A program made the translations under genes and the position numbers. This document shows positions 8,141 through 15,582 of a stretch of 17,907 bases of DNA, piece after piece. This DNA is from Promethearchaeota archaeon (GTDB lineage Archaea; Asgardarchaeota; Lokiarchaeia; Sigynarchaeales; SOKP01). The notes below the pieces were generated by a model, which saw only the letters and a program-made list of their open reading frames with translations, was not told where the DNA came from and ran no database searches. Numbering within the stretch: position 1 is the first letter of the stretch; each line of letters begins with the position of its first letter. The stretch lies in NCBI GenBank assembly GCA_014730295.1, contig WJIN01000400.1:1-17907 (forward strand). The letters are read 5' to 3'.

Positions 8141-8249
8141 ATTTGATCTTAAAATTGTATTATTTTTCAAAGTAGTAAAAAATAATTGCATCAATTTATT
8201 TTGAGTAAATATTGTTAATTTTCAAACGATTTATTTATTAGGTATAACT

Positions 8250-8255
8250 GAGGAG
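8250..8255 (+). promoter_or_regulatory. Strong ribosome-binding site that places the thiD start
   Basis: GAGGAG at 8250-8255 matches the archaeal 16S anti-SD and ends six bases before the ATT at 8262. No ATG, GTG or TTG lies in frame between the upstream stop (8202-8204) and the conserved ThiD N-terminus. Together with protein conservation this points to ATT as the start. Confidence 0.65.
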
Positions 8256-8261
8256 ATTTTT

Positions 8262-9050
8262 ATTAAAAAAGTACTTACAATCGCAGGATCGGATTCGGGA
8301 GGAGGGGCGGGTATTCAAGCAGATCTAAAAACATTCGCCGCTCGCGGGGTATATGGGATGAGTGCTATTACGGCCTTAACTGCTCAAAACACTGTTGGTG
8401 TTCAAGGAATATTTGAAGTGAGTCCTGAATTTGTCGCTCAGCAAATTGATTCAGTAATGAGTGATATCGGAGCTGATGCATGGAAAACAGGGATGCTTTC
8501 AAATGCTGAAATCATCTCAGTGGTTGCACACAAAACGAAGGCGTATGAGATGGAAAAATTAGTGGTGGATCCCGTAATGGTTGCAAAAAGTGGAGATTCT
8601 CTTTTACGAAAAGAAGCTCAAGATACGCTAATCAATTTATTGCTTCCACTTTCTTATATCATCACGCCGAATCATCATGAAGCAGAAGTGTTGACGGGAT
8701 TGGAGATTAATAATTTAAAGGGGGCAGAAAAGGCAGCAGTCAGAATCCACCAAATGGGGGCTAAAAATGTGATAGTGAAAGGGGGGCACATACCGGGTAT
8801 TTCTGACGCTATTGATATTTTATATGATGGGAATCAAATCAAGCATATAAGTTCCCCACGAATAGATACAGAAAATACTCATGGAACAGGGTGCGCTTAT
8901 GCGTCAGCAATTGCAGGAGAGGTGGCAAAAGGAAAAAATTTTATAAACGCAGTGAAGATTGCAAAAGAATATTTGACTAAAGCAATAAAAAATGCCGTTG
9001 ATTTTAATATTGGAAAAGGTCATGGACCATTGAACCATTTCTATGAATAA
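8262..9050 (+). CDS. thiD: HMP/HMP-phosphate kinase ThiD, apparent ATT start
   Basis: A 262-aa ribokinase-fold enzyme that phosphorylates hydroxymethylpyrimidine and its phosphate to HMP diphosphate in thiamin biosynthesis. From 8262 it reads (I)KKVLTIAGSDSGGGAGIQAD, the classical ThiD N-terminus with the substrate-binding GSD..GGAGIQAD motif. It continues with GMSAITALTAQNT (32-44), DPVM (103-106), the TPNHHEAEVL segment (135-144), KGG at 173-175 and the anion-hole/catalytic THGTGC at 206-211. Length is typical of a single-domain ThiD; there is no ThiE or ThiN fusion. The first in-frame ATG (8358) would remove the substrate-binding loop, so it is not the start. ATT initiation behind GAGGAG, or a base error in an original ATG, are the explanations. 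No TPP riboswitch was seen upstream. Confidence 0.9.
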   Translation: MKKVLTIAGSDSGGGAGIQADLKTFAARGVYGMSAITALTAQNTVGVQGIFEVSPEFVAQQIDSVMSDIGADAWKTGMLSNAEIISVVAHKTKAYEMEKLVVDPVMVAKSGDSLLRKEAQDTLINLLLPLSYIITPNHHEAEVLTGLEINNLKGAEKAAVRIHQMGAKNVIVKGGHIPGISDAIDILYDGNQIKHISSPRIDTENTHGTGCAYASAIAGEVAKGKNFINAVKIAKEYLTKAIKNAVDFNIGKGHGPLNHFYE

Positions 9051-9068
9051 TCTACTTAAAATATCCTA

Positions 9069-9611
9069 TTATACTTCAATTAACTCTCTTCTTCTTTTTA
9101 CCACTGATAATTCTTTTTCTTTTGAAAGACTCATATAAGTCTCATCTCCCATTACTTCTATCCGTATAAAATATTCTGGCTCTTCTAAATCGACAATCCC
9201 CACATCTAGTTCTTTTGCAGCCGCGTCAATGAAATCATCGTGGGCAATATCTGTAGCTCTTCGCCTAAGCAAGATTCTCCATTTATCAGTTTCCCCTATT
9301 TTCGATTCAAATTTAGCAGCTAATTCACTAATCTCCGATATCTCAGTATTGAGTTTAAAATTAATTGGCACTATTTTTAGCACATATTCAAACAAATCTG
9401 GATCCTCTTCCATCTTTTCTTCAATTTTTTCAAGAGTTTCGACAGGATCTTGTTGAAAGTGTGCTATGGAAAGCCCAGTTAAATTACGGACAGGCTCAAC
9501 TTTCACATCTTCATACTCCAAGATCATTTCCAGAATATATTGCATTTCTTTTGCAGCTTCATTTTCGTGATATCTTCTACTAGAGATAACAAGTCCTCGA
9601 AACTCTTCCAT
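9069..9611 (-). CDS. THUMP-domain protein, Tan1-like tRNA-modification factor
   Basis: A 180-aa soluble acidic protein. The N-terminal half (about 1-75) is an alpha/beta region starting RGLVISSRRYHENEAAKEM. The second half (about 80-165) is a THUMP domain: KWRILLRRRATD, then a helix, then VGIVDLEEPEYFIRIEVMG, matching the THUMP pattern 'vdL..Pd..irvEv'. No methyltransferase, ThiI or thiouridine-synthase domain is attached, so the match is to stand-alone Tan1 proteins, which help form N4-acetylcytidine in tRNA. A partner acetyltransferase (TmcA/Kre33 family) is not in this window. The start is ATG at 9611, preceded by GTGAT (9621-9617) five bases upstream as partial SD and by A/T-rich TATA-like sequence. 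Convergent with thiD, with only 18 bp between stops. Confidence 0.75.
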   Translation of the reverse strand: MEEFRGLVISSRRYHENEAAKEMQYILEMILEYEDVKVEPVRNLTGLSIAHFQQDPVETLEKIEEKMEEDPDLFEYVLKIVPINFKLNTEISEISELAAKFESKIGETDKWRILLRRRATDIAHDDFIDAAAKELDVGIVDLEEPEYFIRIEVMGDETYMSLSKEKELSVVKRRRELIEV

Positions 9612-9861
9612 ATAATATCACTTACCTGATATTTATTTAAATATTATAATACAATTAGAAAAATCTTTCTTCTATTATTCAAATAATTAACTTAAAATTT
9701 ATAACTTCTATTTATAGGTTATATATTCTAAAATCGAATTTTTCCGTGTTCTTTCAAAATTTATTTAAGAAAAAAAATTACTAAAGGTTATAATTATTCC
9801 TTTCCTAACATTTAGCAAAGCAATTAGTTAAATTAACCAAATTGATTTTTTATCCTTTAAT
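9612..9861. promoter_or_regulatory. Divergent promoter region, Tan1-like and 7-TM genes
   Basis: A 250-bp, extremely AT-rich stretch between two divergent genes. It should hold both promoters. Candidates for the minus strand are TTAAATAAAT (9640-9631) and the adjoining ATTATAATAT (9650-9641). I see no coding frame, repeat or RNA gene in it. Confidence 0.3.
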
Positions 9862-10575
9862 ATGATTATTTCTGCTTTTCAACCCGATAGGTTCTTCATG
9901 TTATACGTCTATCATGGTATTCTCTTAGTTTTTATGGTTTTTCTTGTATGGAAAACGCTTTCCAGAAGCAGGCGGCGTATTAATCTTTTGTTCTCGATGG
10001 TGTTTATATTTATTGCTTTAGGTTTACTATTAAATATGATATATGGGTTAATTGCCCATGGTCCAACAGTTTTAATATTAAATTTTCTAACAAATTACTT
10101 TATCGCATTAGCTCCTATTTATCTCGTTCTTTTTAATTTTAATCTAATTAAGAAAAGAGTAGCTTCTCAAAATATCCTTCAGTTAACCCTCTTTTTTACT
10201 TATGCTTTATTACTGTTTGGAAAAATCACCCTATTTATCTCTAATGGTGTAAGAATCGACGAAACGACAAATTGGTTTCCCGAATGGACTTTTGAATATT
10301 TGATATATGTCTTATCTATTAAAACCATTTTCACAACCATTCCATTCATCCTGACTAGCATAAAATTATATCTAATCTTTGAACACAAAGTTTTAAGAAA
10401 AAGATGGATAAGTTTCGTGATTGGTGCAATAGGTTTAATTTTATATATGGACTTTAATTTCTCAAATAATTTCACTTCTCACCCCATTGTTATAATTGGT
10501 TTATATCTTTCCATAATCGGGATTATTCCCTCTATCACTCTAATTTATTATGGGGTAGGAAAACAATTAAACTAA
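9862..10575 (+). CDS. Seven-transmembrane protein, function unknown
   Basis: A 237-aa, almost wholly hydrophobic protein with about seven predicted membrane helices (roughly 12-31, 40-66, 70-92, 103-125, 142-168, 180-197 and 203-231), separated by short loops rich in Lys/Arg (for example SRSRRR at 34-39 and KVLRKRW near 175). The N-terminus is very short and there is no cytoplasmic kinase, cyclase or receptor domain. The helix count and size resemble 7-TM sensor modules or orphan archaeal 7-TM proteins, but there is no retinal-binding Lys context, no conserved acidic motif and no family that I recognise. It stands alone between a divergent tRNA-modification gene and a zinc-ribbon gene 127 bp downstream. 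The ATG at 9862 has no evident SD. Confidence 0.65.
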   Translation: MIISAFQPDRFFMLYVYHGILLVFMVFLVWKTLSRSRRRINLLFSMVFIFIALGLLLNMIYGLIAHGPTVLILNFLTNYFIALAPIYLVLFNFNLIKKRVASQNILQLTLFFTYALLLFGKITLFISNGVRIDETTNWFPEWTFEYLIYVLSIKTIFTTIPFILTSIKLYLIFEHKVLRKRWISFVIGAIGLILYMDFNFSNNFTSHPIVIIGLYLSIIGIIPSITLIYYGVGKQLN

Positions 10576-10702
10576 TTTAATAGTTCTTTTTGATATCTTA
10601 AAAATGTAATATATAATAACACTTTTCTTTCACACTCTCTCTCTTAAATATACATTATTAACGAATAATAATAATTCAATTCCTTAATAATCTCTAAAAA
10701 AG

Positions 10703-10987
10703 ATGGCACTTAATACTAAGAAGAAATACAATACAAAAGTCAGAAAATTATTAATCGTGCTTGACTGTGCTGCTGAAGATGAAAAATGCTCTATTTGTGA
10801 AACTCCTCTTTATCCTGCAAGATTAGAATCTTGGCAGAATGATTCTCTAATTGATTTTAAATTTCATAATGGATTTTGCGAGCGATGCGGATTATTCGAA
10901 TATGAACCAATTGAGGAGATAGAGATTTATTTTCAAAAAACAGGGCACCAAAAAACCTATAAACAAGAGATAAACTCATTCATCTAA
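10703..10987 (+). CDS. Small zinc-ribbon protein, function unknown
   Basis: A 94-aa protein with a basic N-terminus (KKKYNTKVRKLL) and a classical two-knuckle zinc ribbon: C29-x2-C32 and C59-x2-C62, spaced by 26 residues. C22 is extra. The C-terminal 25 residues are charged and acidic. The size and form fit small archaeal zinc ribbons that bind nucleic acid or act as subunit-like factors, but no specific family is recognised. ATG at 10703 is the first start; no clear SD precedes it. A T/C-rich terminator-like stretch follows the stop. It differs from the zinc protein at 218-646, which is longer and has its cysteines nearer the C-terminus. Confidence 0.65.
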   Translation: MALNTKKKYNTKVRKLLIVLDCAAEDEKCSICETPLYPARLESWQNDSLIDFKFHNGFCERCGLFEYEPIEEIEIYFQKTGHQKTYKQEINSFI

Positions 10988-10990
10988 AGT

Positions 10991-11016
10991 ATCTTCTTCT
11001 TTTTCTCTATTTTCAC
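10991..11016 (+). terminator. T/C-rich terminator after the small zinc ribbon
   Basis: A pyrimidine tract rich in T begins about four bases after the stop codon, with runs of five and four T. It is consistent with archaeal oligo-T termination. Confidence 0.35.
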
Positions 11017-11165
11017 ATTATTCAACAATTTTCAGATCCATAGTTAGGTTAGAAATATTATATCTTTTCTAATTGAAAAATTCTATAAACATTTCTAATT
11101 TATAATCTAGTAATACCATTGATAGAATTTGAAATAAAAAATTGGATTCAAACGAGGTTAATTAA

Positions 11166-12578
11166 ATGTCTACAAATATGGAATATGAGGAGCAAATACG
11201 AAAGATAGATAATATTGTTTCCTCACCTATGAAGGAGTTTAAACCAGAGGAATTACGTGGAATAGTCGAGCGATATGAAAAAAATCATCCCAAATCTAAG
11301 GCAGCTTTCGAACGAGCCAAAAAGATTATTCCTGGCGGTGTGGAACACAATCTTGCTTTTAATTTCCCGTTTCCTTTAGAAAGTAAGAAATTATATGATT
11401 GCTATATGGAGACTATTGATGATGTTGTTCTCACAGATTATCTTTGTTGTGGTGGCCCTATTATTTTGGGTCATAATTACAAACCCTTGACAGAAAAGGT
11501 CATTGAAACAATACAAGAAGCCGGATCATGTCACGGTATTACTCATGAAATGGAATATAAATCTGCTGAGCAATTACAAAAATATTTTCCTTCCTGTGAG
11601 AAAATCCGTTGGTTGCAAAGTGGTACCGAAGCCGATATGCTGGCTTTAAGAATAGCAAGAGTATATACCGGGAACAAACATGTAATTAAATTTGGAGGGC
11701 ATTATCACGGATGGAGTGATCAACTTGTATATGATCTTCACATTCCGGGAACAAAGAGAATGGAATCACACGGTATTCCTAAAAATATTTACAAATATAT
11801 AGATTCTTGTCCCCCAAATGATATTGAACGATTGAAAGAGATGTTTAAGGAAAAAAGACGGGTTGCGGCTGTAATTATTGAACCGATGGGTGCTGAATCG
11901 GGAGCTATACCGGTAAAACCAGGCTTTAATAAAGAAGTGGAGGAACTGTGTCATGAAAATGATGCTTTATTGATTTCTGATGAGGTGGTATGCGCATTTA
12001 GATTGGATATGGGAGGTGGACAAGCATATTTCGGTTATGAACCAGACATTTCTGTTTTTGGAAAAATTGTTGGTCATGGATATCCTTCTGCCGCAGCTAT
12101 AGGAGGTAAGGAAGATATATTAAATACTGTTGCCGCTGGAGTTGGAGGAGGTTCTAAACGAGCCTATTGTGGAGGCACATTAGCTGCTAACCCACTCACA
12201 TGTACAGCAGCTTACTGGGCAATGAAATTTGTTGAAGAAACAAACGCCACTGAGAGGGCTGGAAAACTCGCTACTCGATTATCAAATGGGATGAATGAAA
12301 TATTTGAAAAACATAATCTACCGTGGTTTTCATATAATTACAATGCAACCGTTCATCTTCATTCTTCCGCCGTTTTTGCCTTAGATATTACCGATCCAAA
12401 TCAAGCCCCACAAATAAAAGAACGAAAAGAGTTTATGGAACATTTGGGCGCAGCATTAATAGACCAAGAACTGATTTCTGTTGCGGGCTCCAGATTTTAC
12501 ACAAATATACAACACACAGATGAAATTATTGATGAAACAATAGAAAAAATTGACCATATATGTAATAAAGTTGAATAG
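11166..12578 (+). CDS. PLP-dependent class III aminotransferase, GSAM-like
   Basis: A 470-aa cytosolic PLP enzyme. Motifs in order: IPGGVEHN at 55-62, cofactor-phosphate segment SGTEA at 152-156, GGHYHGW at 177-183, IIEP at 237-240, the pyridine-nitrogen Asp272 in ISDEVV, and the Schiff-base Lys300 in VFGKIVGHGYPSAA. This order and the GGG.AYFGYEPDISVFGK stretch are those of the glutamate-1-semialdehyde aminomutase-like branch. No haem-pathway gene is nearby, so a true GSAM role is not supported. Other branch members transaminate beta-amino acids, omega-amines or amino sugars. A good SD, GAGGT (11154-11158), ends seven bases before the ATG. The iron-type alcohol dehydrogenase 383 bp downstream is on the same strand and could reduce an aldehyde made by this enzyme; that is inference. 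Confidence 0.85.
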   Translation: MSTNMEYEEQIRKIDNIVSSPMKEFKPEELRGIVERYEKNHPKSKAAFERAKKIIPGGVEHNLAFNFPFPLESKKLYDCYMETIDDVVLTDYLCCGGPIILGHNYKPLTEKVIETIQEAGSCHGITHEMEYKSAEQLQKYFPSCEKIRWLQSGTEADMLALRIARVYTGNKHVIKFGGHYHGWSDQLVYDLHIPGTKRMESHGIPKNIYKYIDSCPPNDIERLKEMFKEKRRVAAVIIEPMGAESGAIPVKPGFNKEVEELCHENDALLISDEVVCAFRLDMGGGQAYFGYEPDISVFGKIVGHGYPSAAAIGGKEDILNTVAAGVGGGSKRAYCGGTLAANPLTCTAAYWAMKFVEETNATERAGKLATRLSNGMNEIFEKHNLPWFSYNYNATVHLHSSAVFALDITDPNQAPQIKERKEFMEHLGAALIDQELISVAGSRFYTNIQHTDEIIDETIEKIDHICNKVE

Positions 12579-12961
12579 AGTAAATTCTCTGCTTTCCTAA
12601 TTATCATTTCTTTTTTTATGAATTTAATACCTAATAGTTCAATCAGATCTCTTCATTCTTATTTATTGTTCCGGGAGTACCAAAATTATGTAAAAAAACG
12701 TTAAATCTGCTTAAAGATTTCTTAGAAACTCCAGATTAGAGTATATGTACACTTATAGAGTGTAGAGAGAAATAGCAAAAATACTGTTTGAGGGTAAATA
12801 AAATCTTCATAATGTATCTCGCCTTTTGCTTTTCTATTGAATATTTTGGCTAAAAATACTAATACCTTCACTTTTTTCAGTTTTTTATAAGTTGAAATCA
12901 TATGATTTTTTATTATTTAAATACTAACCTAAATAGAACATAATTTTAGTTGATAAATAAT
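12579..12961. other. Gap between aminotransferase and alcohol dehydrogenase genes
   Basis: Non-coding, AT-rich. It holds a seven-T run at 12611-12617 that can terminate the aminotransferase mRNA, a weak hairpin AAATCT/AGATTT at 12703-12720, the inverted repeat at 12748-12764, and A/T-rich TATA-like DNA (TATTTAAATAC at about 12913-12923) before the dehydrogenase start. No open frame of credible length. Confidence 0.4.
12748..12764. repeat. Short inverted repeat, possible operator or hairpin
   Basis: TACACT, a five-base spacer TATAG, then AGTGTA: perfect 6-bp arms. It lies about 200 bp before the dehydrogenase start, too far for a usual archaeal operator unless transcription begins nearby. Chance occurrence is possible. 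Confidence 0.25.
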
Positions 12962-14215
12962 ATGAGTATGTCAGAGAGAGATAGAGAAATAGAAAGAGAA
13001 GCGGTGGAAATTTTTGAGACTTGGCCACGAACAAAAATAATATTTGGAAAGGACAAATTAAAACAAACGGGTAAATATGCGAATGAATTTGGAGACAAAT
13101 CATTAATCGTTATAGGAGGGGGATCAGTTAAGAGATTTGGGTACTTGGACGACTTGATTGAATCTCTGAAAGAATTCGGAATGTCTCATGATTTATATGA
13201 AGGAGTAGAACCAAATCCTTCCAAGTCGACTGTCGAAGATATCGCAAAAACATTCAAAAATGGAAATTATGATGTCACCATTGCATTAGGAGGAGGAAGC
13301 ACGATGGACGCCGCGAAAGCAGCCTTGATAATTGCTGGAACTGGAGAAGACGATATAGATAAATATTTCGGGGTAGATAAAGTAAGCGATGAATTAGATA
13401 GAATCTCCCCATGTATTTGCATTCCAACTACAAGCGGTACTTCTTCAGAGATTACCCGTTATTCTAATGTAACTCTCCCAGAAAAAGGAGTTAAAAAGCT
13501 TATATCGGATATTGCCATACATCCTCATTATGCCATAGTAGATCCGACCTTAACTATATCTTGTCCAAAGGATTTGACTTTAACCGTGGGCTTGGACACC
13601 ATGACCCACTCAATGGAAGGCTATCTAAATAGAGTTCAGGATGAAGGGAATGATGATATTAATCAACGAGCGCTATTATCTTTAGAGCTTGTATTTAATT
13701 GGTTGAAAGTTGCTGTAAAAGAGCCGAAAAACTATACCGCGCGAAAACTGATGTCGATCGCAAGCGTATTAGGGGGAACTGTAATAGGAGGTAAACGATT
13801 TAAAGGAACGGCGGGTCCGCATATGAATTCATTTTCATGGGCAGAAACAATACCTCATGGAAAGGCAACGGGAATAATGATGCCATATTATATAGCCTAT
13901 TATGGAAAAAATGAAACTGTGATGAAAAAATTAGACCCTATTGCTGATATATTAAGTGCCGAGAAGGGAAATAAGATTGGTATGAATGTAGCTAAGGCCA
14001 TGTTGGATTGGTACGAGAATATGGGTTTTCCAACAAAGATTAGTCAATTAAGTGGCTGGAAACCGGAATATAAGCATAAAGCAATAGAAGATGCCGCAGA
14101 AAATACAATGAAATTAGAGGCAATGCCGAACCCAGTCCCTCTTGATAAAGTGGAGGATACAATTGGACCAATTCTCGAAGCTGCTATAGATGGAAATCTC
14201 TCAAAATTACAATAA
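12962..14215 (+). CDS. Iron-type (group III) NAD(P)-dependent alcohol dehydrogenase
   Basis: A 417-aa enzyme of the Fe-ADH family, which interconverts alcohols and aldehydes or ketones with NAD(P)H. The N-terminal Rossmann half has VIGGGSVKRFG (50-60) and the diphosphate loop GGGSTMDAAK (110-119). PTTSGTSSEITRYSN lies at 155-169. The four metal ligands are all in place: D212 and H216 in GLDTMTHSMEGY, H287 in GPHMNSFSW and H299 in IPHGKA. The substrate is not readable. The ATG at 12962 is preferred; an in-frame TTG lies 12 bp upstream (12950) and a second ATG at 12968. There is no good SD. It may work with the class III aminotransferase upstream. Sn-glycerol-1-phosphate dehydrogenase, a distant relative, does not fit the motif pattern. 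Confidence 0.85.
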   Translation: MSMSERDREIEREAVEIFETWPRTKIIFGKDKLKQTGKYANEFGDKSLIVIGGGSVKRFGYLDDLIESLKEFGMSHDLYEGVEPNPSKSTVEDIAKTFKNGNYDVTIALGGGSTMDAAKAALIIAGTGEDDIDKYFGVDKVSDELDRISPCICIPTTSGTSSEITRYSNVTLPEKGVKKLISDIAIHPHYAIVDPTLTISCPKDLTLTVGLDTMTHSMEGYLNRVQDEGNDDINQRALLSLELVFNWLKVAVKEPKNYTARKLMSIASVLGGTVIGGKRFKGTAGPHMNSFSWAETIPHGKATGIMMPYYIAYYGKNETVMKKLDPIADILSAEKGNKIGMNVAKAMLDWYENMGFPTKISQLSGWKPEYKHKAIEDAAENTMKLEAMPNPVPLDKVEDTIGPILEAAIDGNLSKLQ

Positions 14216-14552
14216 TTCTTCTTTTTCATTCCTAATTACTTTAATACCAGTCAATTGGATATTGCTTTTGTAAGAGAAGCTCAAAAATAGGATTCTTTTA
14301 TCTATAATAGTAATTTCAATATTTTTATATATTCATGCTTCTTATCTAATGATGTCGAAATTTAAATGGAGATATTTATACCTAAAATATCGCAGATTCC
14401 GATCATCTAAGCAATAAAATCTTACGGGCTAAAAGTAATTGTAAAGGTACATATAAACAGAAATATATAAAGATTTATCTAATTTTTCGGCACTCTTCAA
14501 TTCCCGTGATTAATCACTTCCCAAGCTCAAAAAAATGGAGGAATAAAATACT
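14216..14552. other. Gap holding a terminator and the exchanger promoter
   Basis: A 337-bp non-coding stretch. It begins with a T-rich tract (14216-14227) right after the dehydrogenase stop, consistent with termination. Near the end are an ATATATAAA TATA-like box at 14463-14471, the palindrome at 14506-14517 and a strong SD GGAGG at 14537-14541, eleven bases before the exchanger ATG. No credible coding frame or RNA gene was seen in the middle. Confidence 0.45.
14506..14517. promoter_or_regulatory. Perfect 12-bp palindrome before the cation exchanger gene
   Basis: GTGATTAATCAC reads the same on both strands. It lies about 35 bp before the exchanger start and about 40 bp after the TATA-like box, so close downstream of the expected transcription start (near 14495). 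That is a classic position for repressor binding. An operator role is inferred; no regulator gene is adjacent. Confidence 0.4.
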
Positions 14553-15533
14553 ATGCTAAATATATTTATCGCATTTCTGATTCTCATAGGTAGTATTTTT
14601 CTAATGGTGTTTTCCAGTAATATTGCTGTAAAGCATTCTGCTTCTTTAGCAGCTAGTTTAGGAGTCTCCAGCTTGATAATTGGTATAACGCTTGTGTCTA
14701 TAGGAACCGACATCTCGGAGATTTTTAATTCTATTATCTCTTGTGCTTTAGGACACGGCGACATTGATGTGGGAGATTCCGTAGGTTCAGATCTCACACA
14801 ATTAACTCTCATTTTTGGATTATTACCAATTATTTGTGGGAAATTCATTGTTGCAAGAAAAGAATTTCTAATCATCGGTTCTTGTGAGGTGCTTTCTCTC
14901 ATTTTAATATTCACGGTGGTGGAGAAGGGTTATTTTACTCGTCTCGACGCTTTTTTTATGATGCTCAGCTTTCTGTTTTACTCTATGTTGTCCTATCATA
15001 TTACTAAAAGTGATATGCTTACTCGAGTTGATTTAATGATGGAAGAGCGATCTGAACCTCAAAGAGAACGGAGGATCCACTATTTTACACTAGCAATTAT
15101 TGGATTTGCTGGGGTTACCATAAGCTCATATCTTATTGTTCAAACTATAATATTTTTATCAAGCCAATTGATGATTGATGATTATATAATCAGCTTTTTC
15201 ATTTTAAGCATTGGAACATCCTTACCTGAACTTAGCGTGAACATCACTGCTTTAAGAAACAAACATTATAATATTGCCATCGGAAATATTATCGGAAGTT
15301 GTATAGTTGATTCGACAATCTCAATTGCGATTGGTCAATTCCTTTTCCCCCAAGCGGTGTCTGCTAATTTCGCAATACCAACCATCCTTTATACCATTTT
15401 TGCCTCCTTAATTGTTATTATTGTGGTATCTAAAAGACAAATTATGGATAAGAAATCTGGAATTCTATTTATAATAATCTATTTCCTTGCTTTTCCCCTC
15501 CTTTCTACGACATTCATTTTTTACTCCGCTTGA
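14553..15533 (+). CDS. CaCA-family Ca2+/cation antiporter (NCX/YrbG-like)
   Basis: A 326-aa membrane protein with about ten helices in two inverted halves, the normal size of prokaryotic Na+/Ca2+ exchangers. The alpha-2 repeat is canonical: GTSLPE at 221-226 (E226) and IGSCIVD at 247-253 (D253). The alpha-1 repeat is divergent: GTDISE at 51-56 keeps the key Glu (E56) but loses the usual SxP, and GSDLTQ at 78-83 has Gln83 where Asn is usual. The central loop at about 151-176 is cytoplasm-like and charged (RSEPQRERR). It exchanges Ca2+ or another cation against Na+ or H+ across the cell membrane. SD GGAGG precedes the ATG at 14553. Convergent with the VOC gene. Confidence 0.85.
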   Translation: MLNIFIAFLILIGSIFLMVFSSNIAVKHSASLAASLGVSSLIIGITLVSIGTDISEIFNSIISCALGHGDIDVGDSVGSDLTQLTLIFGLLPIICGKFIVARKEFLIIGSCEVLSLILIFTVVEKGYFTRLDAFFMMLSFLFYSMLSYHITKSDMLTRVDLMMEERSEPQRERRIHYFTLAIIGFAGVTISSYLIVQTIIFLSSQLMIDDYIISFFILSIGTSLPELSVNITALRNKHYNIAIGNIIGSCIVDSTISIAIGQFLFPQAVSANFAIPTILYTIFASLIVIIVVSKRQIMDKKSGILFIIIYFLAFPLLSTTFIFYSA

Positions 15534-15582
15534 ATTCCAAACCAGAAAGGAAGTTTAAAATATTAAAAAAATTTCTAAAATT

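Noticed and set aside
8079..8261. TPP riboswitch upstream of thiD
   Set aside because: CTGAGG occurs near the RBS, but the paired ACC..TTGAACCTGA element and the overall order of a TPP aptamer are absent.
8358..9050. thiD starting at the first ATG
   Set aside because: It would remove the GSD..GGAGIQAD substrate-binding motif that is intact upstream in the same frame and has its own RBS.
11166..12578. Haem-pathway glutamate-1-semialdehyde aminomutase
   Set aside because: The fold family fits, but no haem gene is nearby and sequence alone cannot separate the true mutase from related aminotransferases.
12962..14215. Sn-glycerol-1-phosphate dehydrogenase (EgsA)
   Set aside because: The metal-site and PTTSGTSSE pattern is that of group III Fe-ADH, not the archaeal lipid dehydrogenase.
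14510..14914. 134-codon minus-strand frame over the exchanger start
   Set aside because: It mirrors the exchanger alpha-1 region, which has family motifs in the forward frame.
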